From NCBI RefSeq assembly GCF_017741935.1, contig NZ_JAGHMH010000009.1, positions 1 through 64,000 on the forward strand: a stretch of 64,000 nucleotides of DNA. Direction: 5' to 3'. The position numbers were made by a program, and so were the translations under genes. The DNA comes from Rhizobium sp. 16-449-1b. GTDB lineage: Bacteria; Pseudomonadota; Alphaproteobacteria; Rhizobiales; Rhizobiaceae. The notes under the pieces were generated by a model that did no database searches, was not told where the DNA came from, and was given only the letters and a program-made list of their open reading frames with translations. Shown piece after piece: positions 16,104 through 25,861 of the stretch (position 1 is its first letter; each line of letters begins with the position of its first letter).

Positions 16104-17705
16104 ATGGCTGACATCACCAACGAGACTATTCACCGGGATCACGAGAACCACCCGCTGCACGGGTCGGCTTCGAAAAAGTGGTTCCTTCCAGCGATCATCC
16201 TGCTGCTTGTCGCCGGTCTCGGCTATGTCGGTTACGCGCTCGGGCGCGATCTCACCAGCGTTGCCGCTGTTCCCTGGATCATGCTCGGCCTGGCGCTTCT
16301 GATCGCGCTCGGCTTCGAATTCGTCAACGGTTTCCACGACACCGCCAACGCCGTTGCGACAGTCATCTACACCCGCTCCATGCCGGCCGAACTTGCCGTC
16401 ATCTGGTCGGGTTTCTTCAATTTCCTCGGCGTCATGATGTCGAGCGGAGCGGTCGCCTTCGGCATCCTGGCCCTGCTTCCGGTCGAGCTCATCCTGCAGG
16501 TCGGCTCCGGTTCCGGCCTCGCCATGGTCTTCGCGCTTCTGATCGCCGCCATCCTCTGGAACCTCGGCACCTGGTATCTCGGCCTGCCGTCGTCGAGCTC
16601 GCACACGCTTGTCGGCTCGATCATCGGCGTCGGTCTCGCCAACCAGTTCCTGGCGCCTGTTGGCAGCGCCACCAGCGGTGTCGACTGGTCGCAGGCCACC
16701 AATATCGGCCTGTCGCTGCTGATCTCGCCGCTTATCGGCTTCGGCCTCTCCGCCGTCCTGCTTCTGGTGATGAAGGTGCTGGTGCGCAACAAGGCGCTCT
16801 ATGAGGAGCCGAAGGGCAACAACCCGCCGCCGCTCTGGATCCGCGGTCTTTTGATCTTCACCTGCACCGGTGTCAGCTTCGCCCACGGATCGAATGACGG
16901 CCAGAAGGGCATGGGCCTGATCATGCTGATCCTGATCGGCCTCGTCCCTACCGCCTTCGCGCTCAACCGCACCCCTGACGTCAACTATCTCGAAGCCTAC
17001 AAGAGTGCATCGGCCCAGGTGGAAACTGCGCTCGGCAAATATGTGAAGCCCGGTGCGGCCGCCGGCGATTTCCGCGTCGAGGTCAGCAACGCCGTAAAGA
17101 ACAAGGTCTGGACGGACGCGACGACGCCCGCACTCCAGCAGTTCATCCACGCCACAAGCGCCGAAGTCGCCGCCTTCCCGACGCTGGAGGCCGTGCCCAC
17201 GCATCTGGTCAGCAACGTCCGCAACGACATCTACCTGATCGGCGAAGCCTTGAAGCTGATCGACAAGCAGAAGCTGCTCGCCATGGAGCCGGCCGACCTG
17301 CAGGCGGTGAGCGCCTATCACAAGGCGGTCGACAACGCGACCAAGTTCATCCCGCTCTGGGTCAAGATCGCCGTCGCCATCGCGCTCGGCCTCGGCACCA
17401 TGGTCGGCTGGAAGCGCATCGTCATCACCGTCGGCGAAAAGATCGGCAAGACCCACCTGACTTACGGCCAGGGGGCGGCGGCCGAAGTCGTCGCCATGGT
17501 CACCATCGGCGCCGCCGACCATCTCGGCCTGCCTGTTTCGACCACCCACGTACTGTCGTCCGGCGTCGCCGGCACGATGGCCGCGAACGGTTCCGGCCTG
17601 CAATGGTCGACGGTGCGCAACATGCTGATGGCCTGGATCCTGACGCTGCCCGCCTCAATCGCCATCGCCTTCGTGCTCTTCATCATCCTGCGCCAGGTGT
17701 TCTGA
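16104..17705 (+). CDS. PiT-family inorganic phosphate transporter
   Basis: A 533-residue inner membrane transporter. The first PiT signature GFEFVNGFHDTANAVATVI is near residues 71-90, and its repeat GVSFAHGSNDGQKGMGLIM is near 256-274. About ten membrane segments are visible. A long hydrophilic stretch (residues 290-415) separates the two halves before the final TYGQGAAAEVVAM and LPVSTTHVLSSGV motifs. It imports phosphate, probably as a metal-phosphate complex, driven by protons, as known for PitA. The protein is longer than the compact Pit of the rhizobial orfA-pit operon, and no orfA-like gene is next to it. A bidirectional terminator follows. Confidence 0.92.
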   Translation: MADITNETIHRDHENHPLHGSASKKWFLPAIILLLVAGLGYVGYALGRDLTSVAAVPWIMLGLALLIALGFEFVNGFHDTANAVATVIYTRSMPAELAVIWSGFFNFLGVMMSSGAVAFGILALLPVELILQVGSGSGLAMVFALLIAAILWNLGTWYLGLPSSSSHTLVGSIIGVGLANQFLAPVGSATSGVDWSQATNIGLSLLISPLIGFGLSAVLLLVMKVLVRNKALYEEPKGNNPPPLWIRGLLIFTCTGVSFAHGSNDGQKGMGLIMLILIGLVPTAFALNRTPDVNYLEAYKSASAQVETALGKYVKPGAAAGDFRVEVSNAVKNKVWTDATTPALQQFIHATSAEVAAFPTLEAVPTHLVSNVRNDIYLIGEALKLIDKQKLLAMEPADLQAVSAYHKAVDNATKFIPLWVKIAVAIALGLGTMVGWKRIVITVGEKIGKTHLTYGQGAAAEVVAMVTIGAADHLGLPVSTTHVLSSGVAGTMAANGSGLQWSTVRNMLMAWILTLPASIAIAFVLFIILRQVF

Positions 17706-17730
17706 GGCCTGAGCCGATAGCGCAATTGAA

Positions 17731-17760
17731 AAAGCCGGGAAGCGAATGCTCCCCGGCTTT
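17731..17760. terminator. Bidirectional terminator between pit and xylA
   Basis: AAAGCCGGGGA-like arms (17731-17740 and 17750-17760) form a strong stem around AGCGAATGC. The stem is followed by TTT on the plus strand and by a T-run on the minus strand. It serves both convergent genes. Confidence 0.85.
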
Positions 17761-17784
17761 TTTGTTTCAGCAATCCGCTGCCGA

Positions 17785-19095
17785 TCAGACGTAGCGGTTG
17801 ACGACGTTTTCGAGCAGTTCCTGCTGGCCGGACTTCGGCTGCGGGTTGATGTCCTGGCTCTCGACGCGGGCGGTGATCTGCTCCAGCGAGTATTCGCCGC
17901 GCAGCATCTTCTGGCTTTCGGCCGAATCCCAGCCGGCATAGCGGTTGGCGAGCGGCTGCGAGAGCGCCTTGTCCTCGATCATCTTGGCGGCAGCCTTCAG
18001 ACCACGGGCGCAGCAATCCATGCCGCCGATGTGACCGATCAGAAGGTCTGCCGGATCGAGCGACTGGCGGCGCAGCTTGGCGTCGAAGTTGGTGCCGCCG
18101 GAGGTGAAGCCGCCGCCTGCCAGAACCTGGTAGTAAGCCAGCGCCATCTCGGGAACGTTGTTCGGGAACTGGTCGGTATCCCAGCCGGACTGGTAGTCGT
18201 TGCGGTTCATGTCGATCGAGCCGAAGATGCCGAGCGCGTTGGCGAGCGCCAGCTCGTGCTCGAAGGAATGGCCGGCGAGGATGGCGTGGCCCTGCTCGAT
18301 GTTGAGCTTCACTTCGTTCTCGAGGCCGTTCTTCTTCAGGAAGCCATAGACGGTGGCGACGTCGTAGTCGTACTGATGCTTGGTCGGCTCCTGCGGCTTC
18401 GGCTCGATCAGGATCTGGCCCTTGAAGCCGATCTTGTGCTTGTACTCGACCACGAGGTTGAGGAAGCGGCCCATCTGGTCGAGCTCGCGCTTGAGGTCGG
18501 TGTTGAGCAGCGTCTCATAGCCCTCGCGGCCACCCCACAATACGTAGTTCTCGCCGTCGAGCTTCATCGTCGCGTCCATGCAGGTCTTCACGGTCGCGGC
18601 GGAGAAGGCGAAGACATCGGGATCGGGATTGGTCGCGGCACCCGACATGAAGCGGCGGTTGGAGAAGAGGTTCGCTGTGCCCCAGAGCAGCTTGGTGCCG
18701 GTGGCAGCCTGCTTCTCCGCGAAGTAATCGACGATCTCGTTCAGGTTCTTGGTGTTTTCGGCGAAGTTCTTGCCCTCGGGGCGCACGTCGGCGTCGTGGA
18801 AGCAATAGTAGGGCGCGCCGAGCAGCGAGAAGAATTCGAAAGCGACATCGGCCTTCAGCTTCGCAGCCTTCATCGTGTCTTCAAACCACGGACGCAGGAA
18901 CGTCTGCCCACCAAAGGGGTCACCGCCCGGCCATGTGAACGTGTGCCAGTAGGCGACAGCGAAACGCAGATGGTCTTCCATCCGCTTGCCGAGAACGATC
19001 TCGTCCGGCTGGTAATAGCGGAAGGCCAGCGGATTGGTGCTGTCCGGGCCTTCATACTTGATCTTCTGGATGTCGCCGAAAAATCCGGTGCTCAT
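17785..19095 (-). CDS. xylA: Xylose isomerase
   Basis: A 436-residue enzyme converting D-xylose to D-xylulose in the cytoplasm. Hallmarks are [12 protein letters not shown] near residue 55, the catalytic His in [10 protein letters not shown] near 105, the [16 protein letters not shown] block near 185-200, [16 protein letters not shown] with metal-ligand Glu near 237, and a late [14 protein letters not shown]. Length equals the class II enzymes. The ATG at 19095 follows GGAGGAGTACCCC. It is the last gene of a lacI-xylB-xylA run on the minus strand, with a palindromic repeat in the gap before it. Together with xylB it feeds xylose into the pentose phosphate pathway, where the transaldolase at 50 kb also works. 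Confidence 0.97.
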   Translation of the reverse strand: MSTGFFGDIQKIKYEGPDSTNPLAFRYYQPDEIVLGKRMEDHLRFAVAYWHTFTWPGGDPFGGQTFLRPWFEDTMKAAKLKADVAFEFFSLLGAPYYCFHDADVRPEGKNFAENTKNLNEIVDYFAEKQAATGTKLLWGTANLFSNRRFMSGAATNPDPDVFAFSAATVKTCMDATMKLDGENYVLWGGREGYETLLNTDLKRELDQMGRFLNLVVEYKHKIGFKGQILIEPKPQEPTKHQYDYDVATVYGFLKKNGLENEVKLNIEQGHAILAGHSFEHELALANALGIFGSIDMNRNDYQSGWDTDQFPNNVPEMALAYYQVLAGGGFTSGGTNFDAKLRRQSLDPADLLIGHIGGMDCCARGLKAAAKMIEDKALSQPLANRYAGWDSAESQKMLRGEYSLEQITARVESQDINPQPKSGQQELLENVVNRYV

Positions 19096-19146
19096 GGGGT
19101 ACTCCTCCTTGGGTGTGGTTTAAAAAGTGTCCGTTATTCCGTGTGG

Positions 19147-19292
19147 CCCCCTCATCCCCGGTGCAACTTGTTGCACCTGAAACCTTCGGGCCACCTTCTC
19201 CCCGTTGGGGAGAAGGGGAGACCGGAGCGAGCGGCCCGCCACAAGTCTCTTCTCCCCAACGGGGAGAAGGTGCCGGCAGGCGGATGAGGGGG
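19147..19292. repeat. Palindromic repeat in the xylB-xylA gap (146 bp)
   Basis: The outer ends CCCCCTCATCC and GGATGAGGGGG are inverted repeats. Inner arms CCTTCTCCCCGTTGGGGAGAAG and CTTCTCCCCAACGGGGAGAAGG form two further hairpins. It is a different family from R1, but of the same general rhizobial intergenic palindrome type. It fills most of the 228 bases between xylB and xylA and may change their relative expression. Confidence 0.8.
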
Positions 19293-19323
19293 CTCCGACC
19301 TCAGTGCAAACTTGAATCCGCCC

Positions 19324-20778
19324 TCAATGCGCCAACGCCTTGATCGCCGGATAAAGCGCACGATACCGGCCATAAGCCTCCTCATACGCCCCGCTCAGCG
19401 CCGTATCCGGCTCGATCGTCCCATCCGTTTCCGGCGGCGTGCATACCGCGACCGGGTCAGCGCCAGTCGCCGCAATCAGGCCAAGCCGCGCGGCCCCGAA
19501 GGCGGCGCCGAAGTCGCCGTCCGCCGGCAGATCGACGGGGACGCCGAGGGCTGTGGCGATCGAGGCCAGCCAGTAGCGCGAGCGCGAGCCACCGCCGATG
19601 GCGGTGACGCGGGAAATATCGGTGCCGGCCGAGCGAAGCGCCTCGAGATTGTCGCGGATCGCAAACGACACGCCTTCGAGCACCGCCTGGGTCAGCACCA
19701 CGCGGCTGCTCTCATGCTCGAGCCCGATGAAGGCGCCGCGGATGACGGCATCGTTGTGCGGCGTGCGCTCGCCGGAGAGATAGGGAAGGAAAGTGACGCC
19801 CGATGGCGCCTTCAGCGTTTCGCCGAGTTCTGCGGTCAGCTCCGCCGCCGACTTGGACGTCACATGCGAGTGCCAGTTCAGCGCGTCGGTCGCGGACAGG
19901 ATGACGCCCATCTGGTGCCAGGTGTTGGGCAGCGCGTGGCAGAAGGCGTGAACGGCGCTTTCCGGCTTGGGAAGATAGGAACCGTTGGCGGCGAAGAGCA
20001 CGCCCGACGTGCCGAGCGACACGAAGGCCGCGCCATGGCTGACGGTTCCCATGCCGCAAGCGGACGCCGCGTTGTCACCCGCCCCGCCGGCAACGACGAC
20101 GGAACCGGTGATGCCCCATTGCGAGGCGAGCTCACCGCGCAGCTTGCCGCCCTCTTCCGTGCCTTCGACCAGCGTTGGCATGTGCTTTTCATCAAGGCCG
20201 GTAGCGGCCAAGAGCTCGGAAGACCACTTGCGCTTGCCGGTATCGAGCCAGGAGGTGCCGGCTGAATCCGACATTTCGGAAATGTGCTCGCCGGTCAGCC
20301 ACAGGCGCAGATAATCCTTCGGCAGGAGCACCTTGGCGACCTTGGCGAAAATCTCCGGCTCGTGCTTAGCGACCCAGGCGAGCTTCGGCGCGGTGAAGCC
20401 CGGGAAAACGATGTTGCCCGTGAGCTTGCGGAACTTCGGATCGGCATCGAGCGCTGCCGCCTCAAGATAGCTGCGCGTGTCGTTCCAGAGAATGCAGGGG
20501 CGCAGCACCTTGTCGTCGGCGTCGAGCAGCGTCGCGCCGTGCATCTGACCGGAAAGGCCGATGCCCTTGACGGCGGCAAGCTCCTTCGGGTGCTTCGCCT
20601 TCAGCCCAGCGATCGCCTCTTCGGTCGCCCGCACCCAGTGCGAGGGCTCCTGCTCCGACCAGCCGGAATGCGGACGCGACACGTCGAGGGAACCATTTGC
20701 CGAGCCGATGATCTTCTGATCGCCATCGATCAGCATGGCTTTGACGCCGGAGGTTCCGAGATCGAGACCCAGATACAT
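19324..20778 (-). CDS. xylB: Xylulokinase
   Basis: A 484-residue FGGY-family kinase phosphorylating D-xylulose to xylulose 5-phosphate. The N-terminal LGLDLGTSGVKAMLID is near residue 3, MHGATLLD with the substrate-binding contact near 78, and WLDTGKRKW near 170. The C-terminal ATPase half has GGAGDNAASACGMG near 230 and AIGGGSRSRYWLASIA near 394, which are FGGY signatures. The ATG at 20778 follows GGGAGAAACAC. The gene lies 18 bases after the LacI gene and upstream of xylA. Length and motifs match xylulokinase rather than glycerol or gluconate kinases. Confidence 0.95.
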   Translation of the reverse strand: MYLGLDLGTSGVKAMLIDGDQKIIGSANGSLDVSRPHSGWSEQEPSHWVRATEEAIAGLKAKHPKELAAVKGIGLSGQMHGATLLDADDKVLRPCILWNDTRSYLEAAALDADPKFRKLTGNIVFPGFTAPKLAWVAKHEPEIFAKVAKVLLPKDYLRLWLTGEHISEMSDSAGTSWLDTGKRKWSSELLAATGLDEKHMPTLVEGTEEGGKLRGELASQWGITGSVVVAGGAGDNAASACGMGTVSHGAAFVSLGTSGVLFAANGSYLPKPESAVHAFCHALPNTWHQMGVILSATDALNWHSHVTSKSAAELTAELGETLKAPSGVTFLPYLSGERTPHNDAVIRGAFIGLEHESSRVVLTQAVLEGVSFAIRDNLEALRSAGTDISRVTAIGGGSRSRYWLASIATALGVPVDLPADGDFGAAFGAARLGLIAATGADPVAVCTPPETDGTIEPDTALSGAYEEAYGRYRALYPAIKALAH

Positions 20779-20796
20779 GTGTTTCTCCCTTTGCCG

Positions 20797-21822
20797 TTAC
20801 GGCAGATTGTCTTTCAGAAAGATATCGAGACGGATGCGCTCCTGCGCGTCGATGACCGAGAGCCCGTCGGCCTTGGCCTTCAAGACGCGGATGGCGCTGC
20901 GCACCTCGTGGCCCGCATCCTGGTTCAAGATTGCGTCGATCGTACCGTCGAGAAGGGCCGTGCGCGTATGATCAGTCAGTTCGTGCGCGATAACGGTGAG
21001 CGCCCGGTCGACGGATTTCTCCTTCAGCGCTCGGATCAGGCCGCGGTTGCCGGCGCCGAGGCTGTAGACGCCGATGATGCCGTCGCGTTTCGACAGCGCA
21101 TCAGAAACCAGCATATGCGCCATATCAGGATCGTCGCGTCCCTCGATGACGGGTAGGATGGAGAGACCGGGAAACTCTTCCGCCATGACGGCCGCGAAAC
21201 CTTCAAGCCGCTCGCGATGGTCGCGCACCAGCATGGAGCCGGCGAGAACCGCGACATCACCCTTGGCACCGCCGAGAAAACGCCCGAGCAGCCGCGCCGC
21301 CGTGCGGCCAGCCGCGATATTGTCGACGCCGGCATAGTGATGGCGCTGCGAGCCGGTGAGATCGGACACAACGGTGACGACGGGAATGCCGTCCTGCACC
21401 AGCCGGTCGACCGCATCGCGAACCTCGGGCGCATCGGTTGCGACCAGGGCCACGCCGGCGGGACGCTCGGTGCGCAGCGTATCGAGTGCGGCGGCAAGGG
21501 CCGTAGGATCGAAGGCCGGAACCTCGACGGTGCGGATATCGGTGCGCTCCACCGGCGAGCGCGCCACGGCGGCCATCACCTCGGCGTTTAGCCCGTGCAT
21601 GAAGGAATTGTCGCTGGCGGGGACGATGAACACGAATGAATAAGTCCGCCCCTTCGCGAGATTGGCGGCGGCGACGTCGCGCACATAACCGATCTCGCGA
21701 ATGGCGGTTTCGACCTTCTCCCGCGTCACGTGCCGGACGCCCGGGCGCTGGTTCAGCACCCGATCGACAGTCGCAAGGCTGACGCCCGCAGCTGCGGCAA
21801 TATCGTGAACCGTAGGTCTCAT
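20797..21822 (-). CDS. LacI-family regulator of the xylose operon
   Basis: A 341-residue LacI-family regulator with an N-terminal helix-turn-helix (PTVHDIAAAAGVSLATVDRVL) and a sugar-binding domain (YSFVFIVPASDNSFM near 57, GVYSLGAGNRGLI near 240). The ATG at 21822 is chosen because GGAGGA lies just upstream; an ATG 30 bases earlier adds ten residues outside the usual family start. It is the first gene of the lacI-xylB-xylA run, so control of xylose use and of itself is likely. An imperfect palindrome at 21855-21872 is the candidate operator. Rhizobia often place a LacI regulator next to xylAB. Confidence 0.88.
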   Translation of the reverse strand: MRPTVHDIAAAAGVSLATVDRVLNQRPGVRHVTREKVETAIREIGYVRDVAAANLAKGRTYSFVFIVPASDNSFMHGLNAEVMAAVARSPVERTDIRTVEVPAFDPTALAAALDTLRTERPAGVALVATDAPEVRDAVDRLVQDGIPVVTVVSDLTGSQRHHYAGVDNIAAGRTAARLLGRFLGGAKGDVAVLAGSMLVRDHRERLEGFAAVMAEEFPGLSILPVIEGRDDPDMAHMLVSDALSKRDGIIGVYSLGAGNRGLIRALKEKSVDRALTVIAHELTDHTRTALLDGTIDAILNQDAGHEVRSAIRVLKAKADGLSVIDAQERIRLDIFLKDNLP

Positions 21823-21854
21823 CGCTCCTCCTGACGAGACCTTTAGCGCCATTT

Positions 21855-21872
21855 CTGATGTACGTAAATCAG
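21855..21872. promoter_or_regulatory. Candidate LacI operator before the xylose regulator gene
   Basis: CTGATGTACGTAAATCAG pairs at 8 of 9 positions around its centre. It lies about 33 bases upstream of the regulator start at 21822, where it could overlap the promoter of the lacI-xylB-xylA run. It differs from the TGTAAA operators at 10.8 kb, as expected for a different LacI protein. Confidence 0.6.
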
Positions 21873-21909
21873 ATTTTTCGGCGACGTGTTCTGCGTATTG
21901 AAATGACTG

Positions 21910-22905
21910 CTATTTTTCGTGGTCCTTGGCGATCTCGGCTTCGAGCCTAGCTGCCGCACGCTTCAGATCACGCGGCCTGCCCGCGACGCTTTCGATCGCC
22001 GCCACCGCCACATCGCGCGCGACGTAATCCGACTTGTGACCCATGTTGTGGATCATCAGCAGCCGCGCGCCCTTGATGGCGCGGGCAAGATGGCGCGCGT
22101 GGATATCAGGCGAGACGACACTGTCGGTGTCGCCCGAAATGATCACCGTCGGCGCATGAATGCGGCCATAGCGCGGTGAGTTGCGCTTCGTCCATTCCAG
22201 GAGATTGGCGACATCGATGGCATTGTCGCGGAACGCCTTCGGCCCAAGCGCCTGCAGCGCACGCGTCTCCCTGATATAGCCGGGCGGCCGAGGATTGGGC
22301 GCGAAAACCGAGCGGGTGGCGCTGTCGATCATCGCAAGCCCCACCGGCGGCACGACGATGGCGCTGAACAGCGCGCCTGTTACCGGCACCTTCGCGGCAT
22401 CGTAATACCAGGCAATTCCGCCCGGCCAGGGGTAGACGGCGGGCGATAGAAAGACGAGGCCGAGCACCCGGTCGGGATGTCTGAGCGCGAAGCTCGCCGC
22501 CACCGCTCCGCCGAAGGAATGGCTGACGATGATCGCCTTCTTGATACCGCGTTTCGTCATGACATCAGCGATGGCATCGGCCTGCCCGTCGGGAAATGCA
22601 TTCTCAGGGCCGCCGCGATCCGAGCGCCCGTGGCCGGGACGATCGACGAACAGGAGATCGGCGCGCCCCTCCAACAGGTCGCGAAACGAAAACACCGGAT
22701 CGTGGAGATTGGCGCTGGCGCCGTGGATGAACACGATCGGCGGCAGATCAGGCCGCCGCGTCTTGAGATAGAGGCTGTTCATCCTGTAGCCGCCGACATC
22801 GATGCGTGCCTCGTCGGCGGACGGACTGGCGGCGAACACATGGTTCACGGCGACGGACAGCATAAGGGCGAGGAGTGCAAGGAGTCTGCTGGAGGCTTTG
22901 AACAT
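21910..22905 (-). CDS. Exported alpha/beta hydrolase
   Basis: A 331-residue hydrolase with a Sec-type signal (residues 1-25, SRLLALLALMLSVAV, cleavage near VFA-AS). The fold is marked by VFIHGASANLHDP near residue 58, nucleophile elbow VSHSFGGAVAASFALRHPDRV with Ser near 130, acid near SGDTDSVVSPD, and base His in MIHNMGHKSDY near 288. This is the standard Ser-Asp-His triad, unlike the Asp-nucleophile enzyme at 13.2 kb. The C-terminus has a charged alpha-helical tail. It is a single gene between the xylose operon and the efflux pair. Substrate unknown. Confidence 0.82.
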   Translation of the reverse strand: MFKASSRLLALLALMLSVAVNHVFAASPSADEARIDVGGYRMNSLYLKTRRPDLPPIVFIHGASANLHDPVFSFRDLLEGRADLLFVDRPGHGRSDRGGPENAFPDGQADAIADVMTKRGIKKAIIVSHSFGGAVAASFALRHPDRVLGLVFLSPAVYPWPGGIAWYYDAAKVPVTGALFSAIVVPPVGLAMIDSATRSVFAPNPRPPGYIRETRALQALGPKAFRDNAIDVANLLEWTKRNSPRYGRIHAPTVIISGDTDSVVSPDIHARHLARAIKGARLLMIHNMGHKSDYVARDVAVAAIESVAGRPRDLKRAAARLEAEIAKDHEK

Positions 22906-22949
22906 GAAGCGCGGTCGATCCCGATGATATCATCGCATATACGCGAAAA

Positions 22950-22976
22950 CGCCGGCTTTGGTTTCCCAAGCCGGCG
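22950..22976 (-). terminator. Terminator of the efflux operon
   Basis: CGCCGGCTT (22950-22958) and AAGCCGGCG (22968-22976) form a perfect nine-pair stem. On the minus strand the stem is followed by TTTTC. It ends transcription coming from the MFS gene at 23006. Confidence 0.8.
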
Positions 22977-23005
22977 CCAGAATTCGTCAATGCTGTCGTG
23001 AACTG

Positions 23006-24598
23006 TCAGTGGCCGCCGCCACCCCCGCCACCACCTTGCGGCGGCGCCGGCTTGTCTATCAGCACGATGCCGAAGATCATCGCCACGAAAAGCCCGGTGA
23101 GGATGACGAAGATATCGCTGAACGACATCACCATCGCCTGCTTCGTCACCAGCCCGACCATCTGCTTGATCGCGACGGCCGCGCCATCCATGCCATAGGT
23201 GTCGAACTTCGACGCCATGTTGTTGATCTGGTCGCTCGCGACAGGGTTGCCCCAGTCCAGATGCTCGCGGATGCGCTGGTAGTGCACGTCCTGGCGATTG
23301 GTGAGCACGGTGTTGATGACCGCGAGACCGACGGCGCCACCGAGGTTACGCGTCAGGTTGAACAGGCCCGAAGCGCCGCGCATGCGCGCCGGCGGCATCG
23401 TGCCGAGCGCGATATTGTTGATCGGCACCATGCACATCATCAGGCCGAAGCCGCGCAGGATCTGCGGGATGAAGAGCTCGTAGAAGTCCCAATCCGTGGT
23501 CACGCCGGTCATGATCCAGGTGCCGGCGGCGAAGCTGGCGAAGCCGAGCACCATCATCATGCGCAGGTCCATCTTGGTCGACAGCTTGCCCGCGATCGGC
23601 GCCGTGAAAAACATGGCGAGACCAGAAACGAACATGGTCTCGCCGATCATCAGCGAATCGTAGCCTCGGATGCGCCCAAGATAGAGCGGGTAGATGTAGG
23701 TCAGGCCGTAGAGACCGATACCCATGACGAAGGAGAACAGCGAGCCGACCGCGAAGTTTCGATTGCTGAAGGCTCGGAGATCGACGACGGGGAAATCCAC
23801 CTTGAAGGCGCGATAGAAGAAGATCACGCAGCCGATGGCAGATGCGATCGCGCCGAGAAGGATGTTGCGGTCATTGAACCAGTCGTTCGAGTTGCCCTCT
23901 TCGAGCACATATTCCAGTGCACCGAGGAAGACGCCCATCGAAACAAGGCCCCACCAGTCGAACTTCTTGAACAGCGAGAATTCCGGCTTGTCGAAATCGA
24001 TGAAATTCCAGGTCACGATCGTGACGATGATGCCGGGAATGATGTTGACCAGGAACAGCCAGTGCCAGGAGAAGGCATGGCTAAGATAGCCACCGACCGT
24101 CGGACCAATCGTCGGCGCCAGCGTCGCGATCAGGCCGATGATCGGCGATACGATACTGCGCTTGGAGGGCGGGAAGATCGTGAAGGCAGCCGCGAATACC
24201 GACGGGATCATGCCGCCGCCGATGAAGCCCTGGATCGCACGATAGACGATCATCTGGTCGATATTCGTCGCGGTCGCGCAGAGCGCGCTGGCAGCCGTGA
24301 AGCCGGCTGCCGAGAAGGCGAACAGATAGCGCGTCGAGATGATGCGTGCCAACGTGCCCGACAGCGGAATCATGATGACTTCCGCGATCAGGTACGATGT
24401 CTGCACCCAGCCGATTTCATCCGTACCGGCGCTGAGGCCGGCCTGGATTTCGGCCAGCGACGCCGACACGATCTGAATGTCCAGAATGGACATGAACATC
24501 CCCACGACCATCGCAAAGAATGCGATGAGCTTGCGGGGGTCCATGGTGTCGGCTGCCGGCGCGGCCGGCATCGATCCTGCTGTTGTGCTCGCGGCCAT
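23006..24598 (-). CDS. DHA2-family MFS drug efflux transporter (EmrB-like)
   Basis: A 530-residue inner membrane transporter with about 14 segments. Early motifs are MSILDIQIVSASLAEI near residue 38 and WVQTSYLIAEVIMIPLSG near 64. Motif C-like GPTVGGYLSHAFSWHWLFLVNIIPG is near 145, and the late SGLFNLTRNLGGAVGLA is near 408. The end is an unusual run of eight glycines before a final His. It exports hydrophobic toxic compounds by proton antiport, working with the membrane fusion protein encoded just upstream (45-base gap) and an outer membrane channel encoded elsewhere. A divergent TetR gene with operator-like sites controls the pair. Confidence 0.93.
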   Translation of the reverse strand: MAASTTAGSMPAAPAADTMDPRKLIAFFAMVVGMFMSILDIQIVSASLAEIQAGLSAGTDEIGWVQTSYLIAEVIMIPLSGTLARIISTRYLFAFSAAGFTAASALCATATNIDQMIVYRAIQGFIGGGMIPSVFAAAFTIFPPSKRSIVSPIIGLIATLAPTIGPTVGGYLSHAFSWHWLFLVNIIPGIIVTIVTWNFIDFDKPEFSLFKKFDWWGLVSMGVFLGALEYVLEEGNSNDWFNDRNILLGAIASAIGCVIFFYRAFKVDFPVVDLRAFSNRNFAVGSLFSFVMGIGLYGLTYIYPLYLGRIRGYDSLMIGETMFVSGLAMFFTAPIAGKLSTKMDLRMMMVLGFASFAAGTWIMTGVTTDWDFYELFIPQILRGFGLMMCMVPINNIALGTMPPARMRGASGLFNLTRNLGGAVGLAVINTVLTNRQDVHYQRIREHLDWGNPVASDQINNMASKFDTYGMDGAAVAIKQMVGLVTKQAMVMSFSDIFVILTGLFVAMIFGIVLIDKPAPPQGGGGGGGGH

Positions 24599-24643
24599 CG
24601 GCCTACCTCGTCTATTACGTGGCCAGTTTACGCCCGAGGCGTC

Positions 24644-25831
24644 TTACTTGGCGGCATCCGGCGCCGTGCGAGTGTCGACGTCGACAACGACGCTGAGGCC
24701 GGCGCGCAGGCGACCCGTGTCGAGCGCGTCCTGCGGCAGGGCGATGCGAACCGGTACGCGCTGGATGATCTTGGTGAAGTTGCCCGTCGCGTTTTCAGGC
24801 GGCAGCAGCGAGAACACCGAGCCCGATGCCGGCGAGATCGATTCCACCGTGCCGACGATCGCATGATCGTCATAGGCGTCGACATGGACATTGACCTTGG
24901 AGCCCGGAACCAGATGCTGGATCTGCGTTTCCTTGAAGTTCGCGTCGATATAGAGCTGGCGAACCGGAACGAGCGCCATCAGACGCTGGCCGGGCGAAAC
25001 CAGATCGCCTTCCTGAACCGAGCGGTTGCCGACAACGCCGTCGTAAGGCGCCTTCAGAACCGTGAAGGACAGGTCGCGCGCGGCCTTGTCGCGGGCGAGC
25101 TCGAGCTGGCGGATCGTGCCTTCGGCTTCGCGGCGCTGTGCGTGCAGCAGCGTCACATTGGCTTCCGCCGATGCGATCGCGGCATCACCGCCGACGAGAT
25201 TGGCCTTCGCCTGATCGAGCGCGATGTTGGCGGTGTCGAGCGATGCGGTCGTGCCGACCGACTTCGCCTGCAGCTCGCTGGCGCGGGTCTGGGTGATCTG
25301 CGCACCGCGAACGGTGGCGTCGAGCGCAACCTTCTGCGCCTTGGCCTGATCGAGGCTCGCCTCACCGCCGGCGATCTGCGCATCGATGCGCTGCAGCGAC
25401 AGCTTCTCGGTGTCGAGCGAGGCCTGCGCCTGCTCCAGCGCCAGCTTGTAGTCGCCGTCATCGAGCGTTGCCAGCGTATCGCCGACCTTAACCTGCTGGT
25501 TGGCAACGACGTTCACCTTGGCGACGTAGCCGGTAACCTTGGGAGAGATCGTGGCGATATCGCCTTCGATATAGGCGTCATCGGTCGAGATCATGAAGCG
25601 GCCGACCGTGAACCACTGGTAGCCGAAATAGGCGGCACCGGCGAGAAGGGCCAGCCCGAGGATCGGCAGCACGGGGCTGCGCTTCTTTTTCTTCTGCTCA
25701 GGTGCCGTCTCGACCGGGGCGGCCACGGTCTGCGGCGTGCGCGGGGCTTCCGCGGTGACGGCTTCCTGAGCCTCACCTTCGGCAGGCTTGCTGACAATCC
25801 TGGTGACATTGGCGTTCTGGCTAGACGACAT
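24644..25831 (-). CDS. HlyD/EmrA-family membrane fusion protein
   Basis: A 395-residue periplasmic adaptor. A low-complexity, Pro/Ala-rich N-terminus (residues 1-50) leads to one membrane anchor (VLPILGLALLAGAAYFGY near 52-70). The biotinyl-lipoyl half motif DDAYIEGDIATISPKVTGYV is near 82. A coiled-coil hairpin (about 115-255) follows, then the second lipoyl half with LKAPYDGVVGNRSVQEGDLV near 262, and a beta-barrel end. It links the EmrB-like pump to an outer membrane channel. It is first in the two-gene operon and divergent from the TetR gene. The N-terminal extension is longer than in E. coli EmrA. Confidence 0.92.
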   Translation of the reverse strand: MSSSQNANVTRIVSKPAEGEAQEAVTAEAPRTPQTVAAPVETAPEQKKKKRSPVLPILGLALLAGAAYFGYQWFTVGRFMISTDDAYIEGDIATISPKVTGYVAKVNVVANQQVKVGDTLATLDDGDYKLALEQAQASLDTEKLSLQRIDAQIAGGEASLDQAKAQKVALDATVRGAQITQTRASELQAKSVGTTASLDTANIALDQAKANLVGGDAAIASAEANVTLLHAQRREAEGTIRQLELARDKAARDLSFTVLKAPYDGVVGNRSVQEGDLVSPGQRLMALVPVRQLYIDANFKETQIQHLVPGSKVNVHVDAYDDHAIVGTVESISPASGSVFSLLPPENATGNFTKIIQRVPVRIALPQDALDTGRLRAGLSVVVDVDTRTAPDAAK

Positions 25832-25861
25832 GAGAGAATACCGGTAAATCGAGTAAAACTG

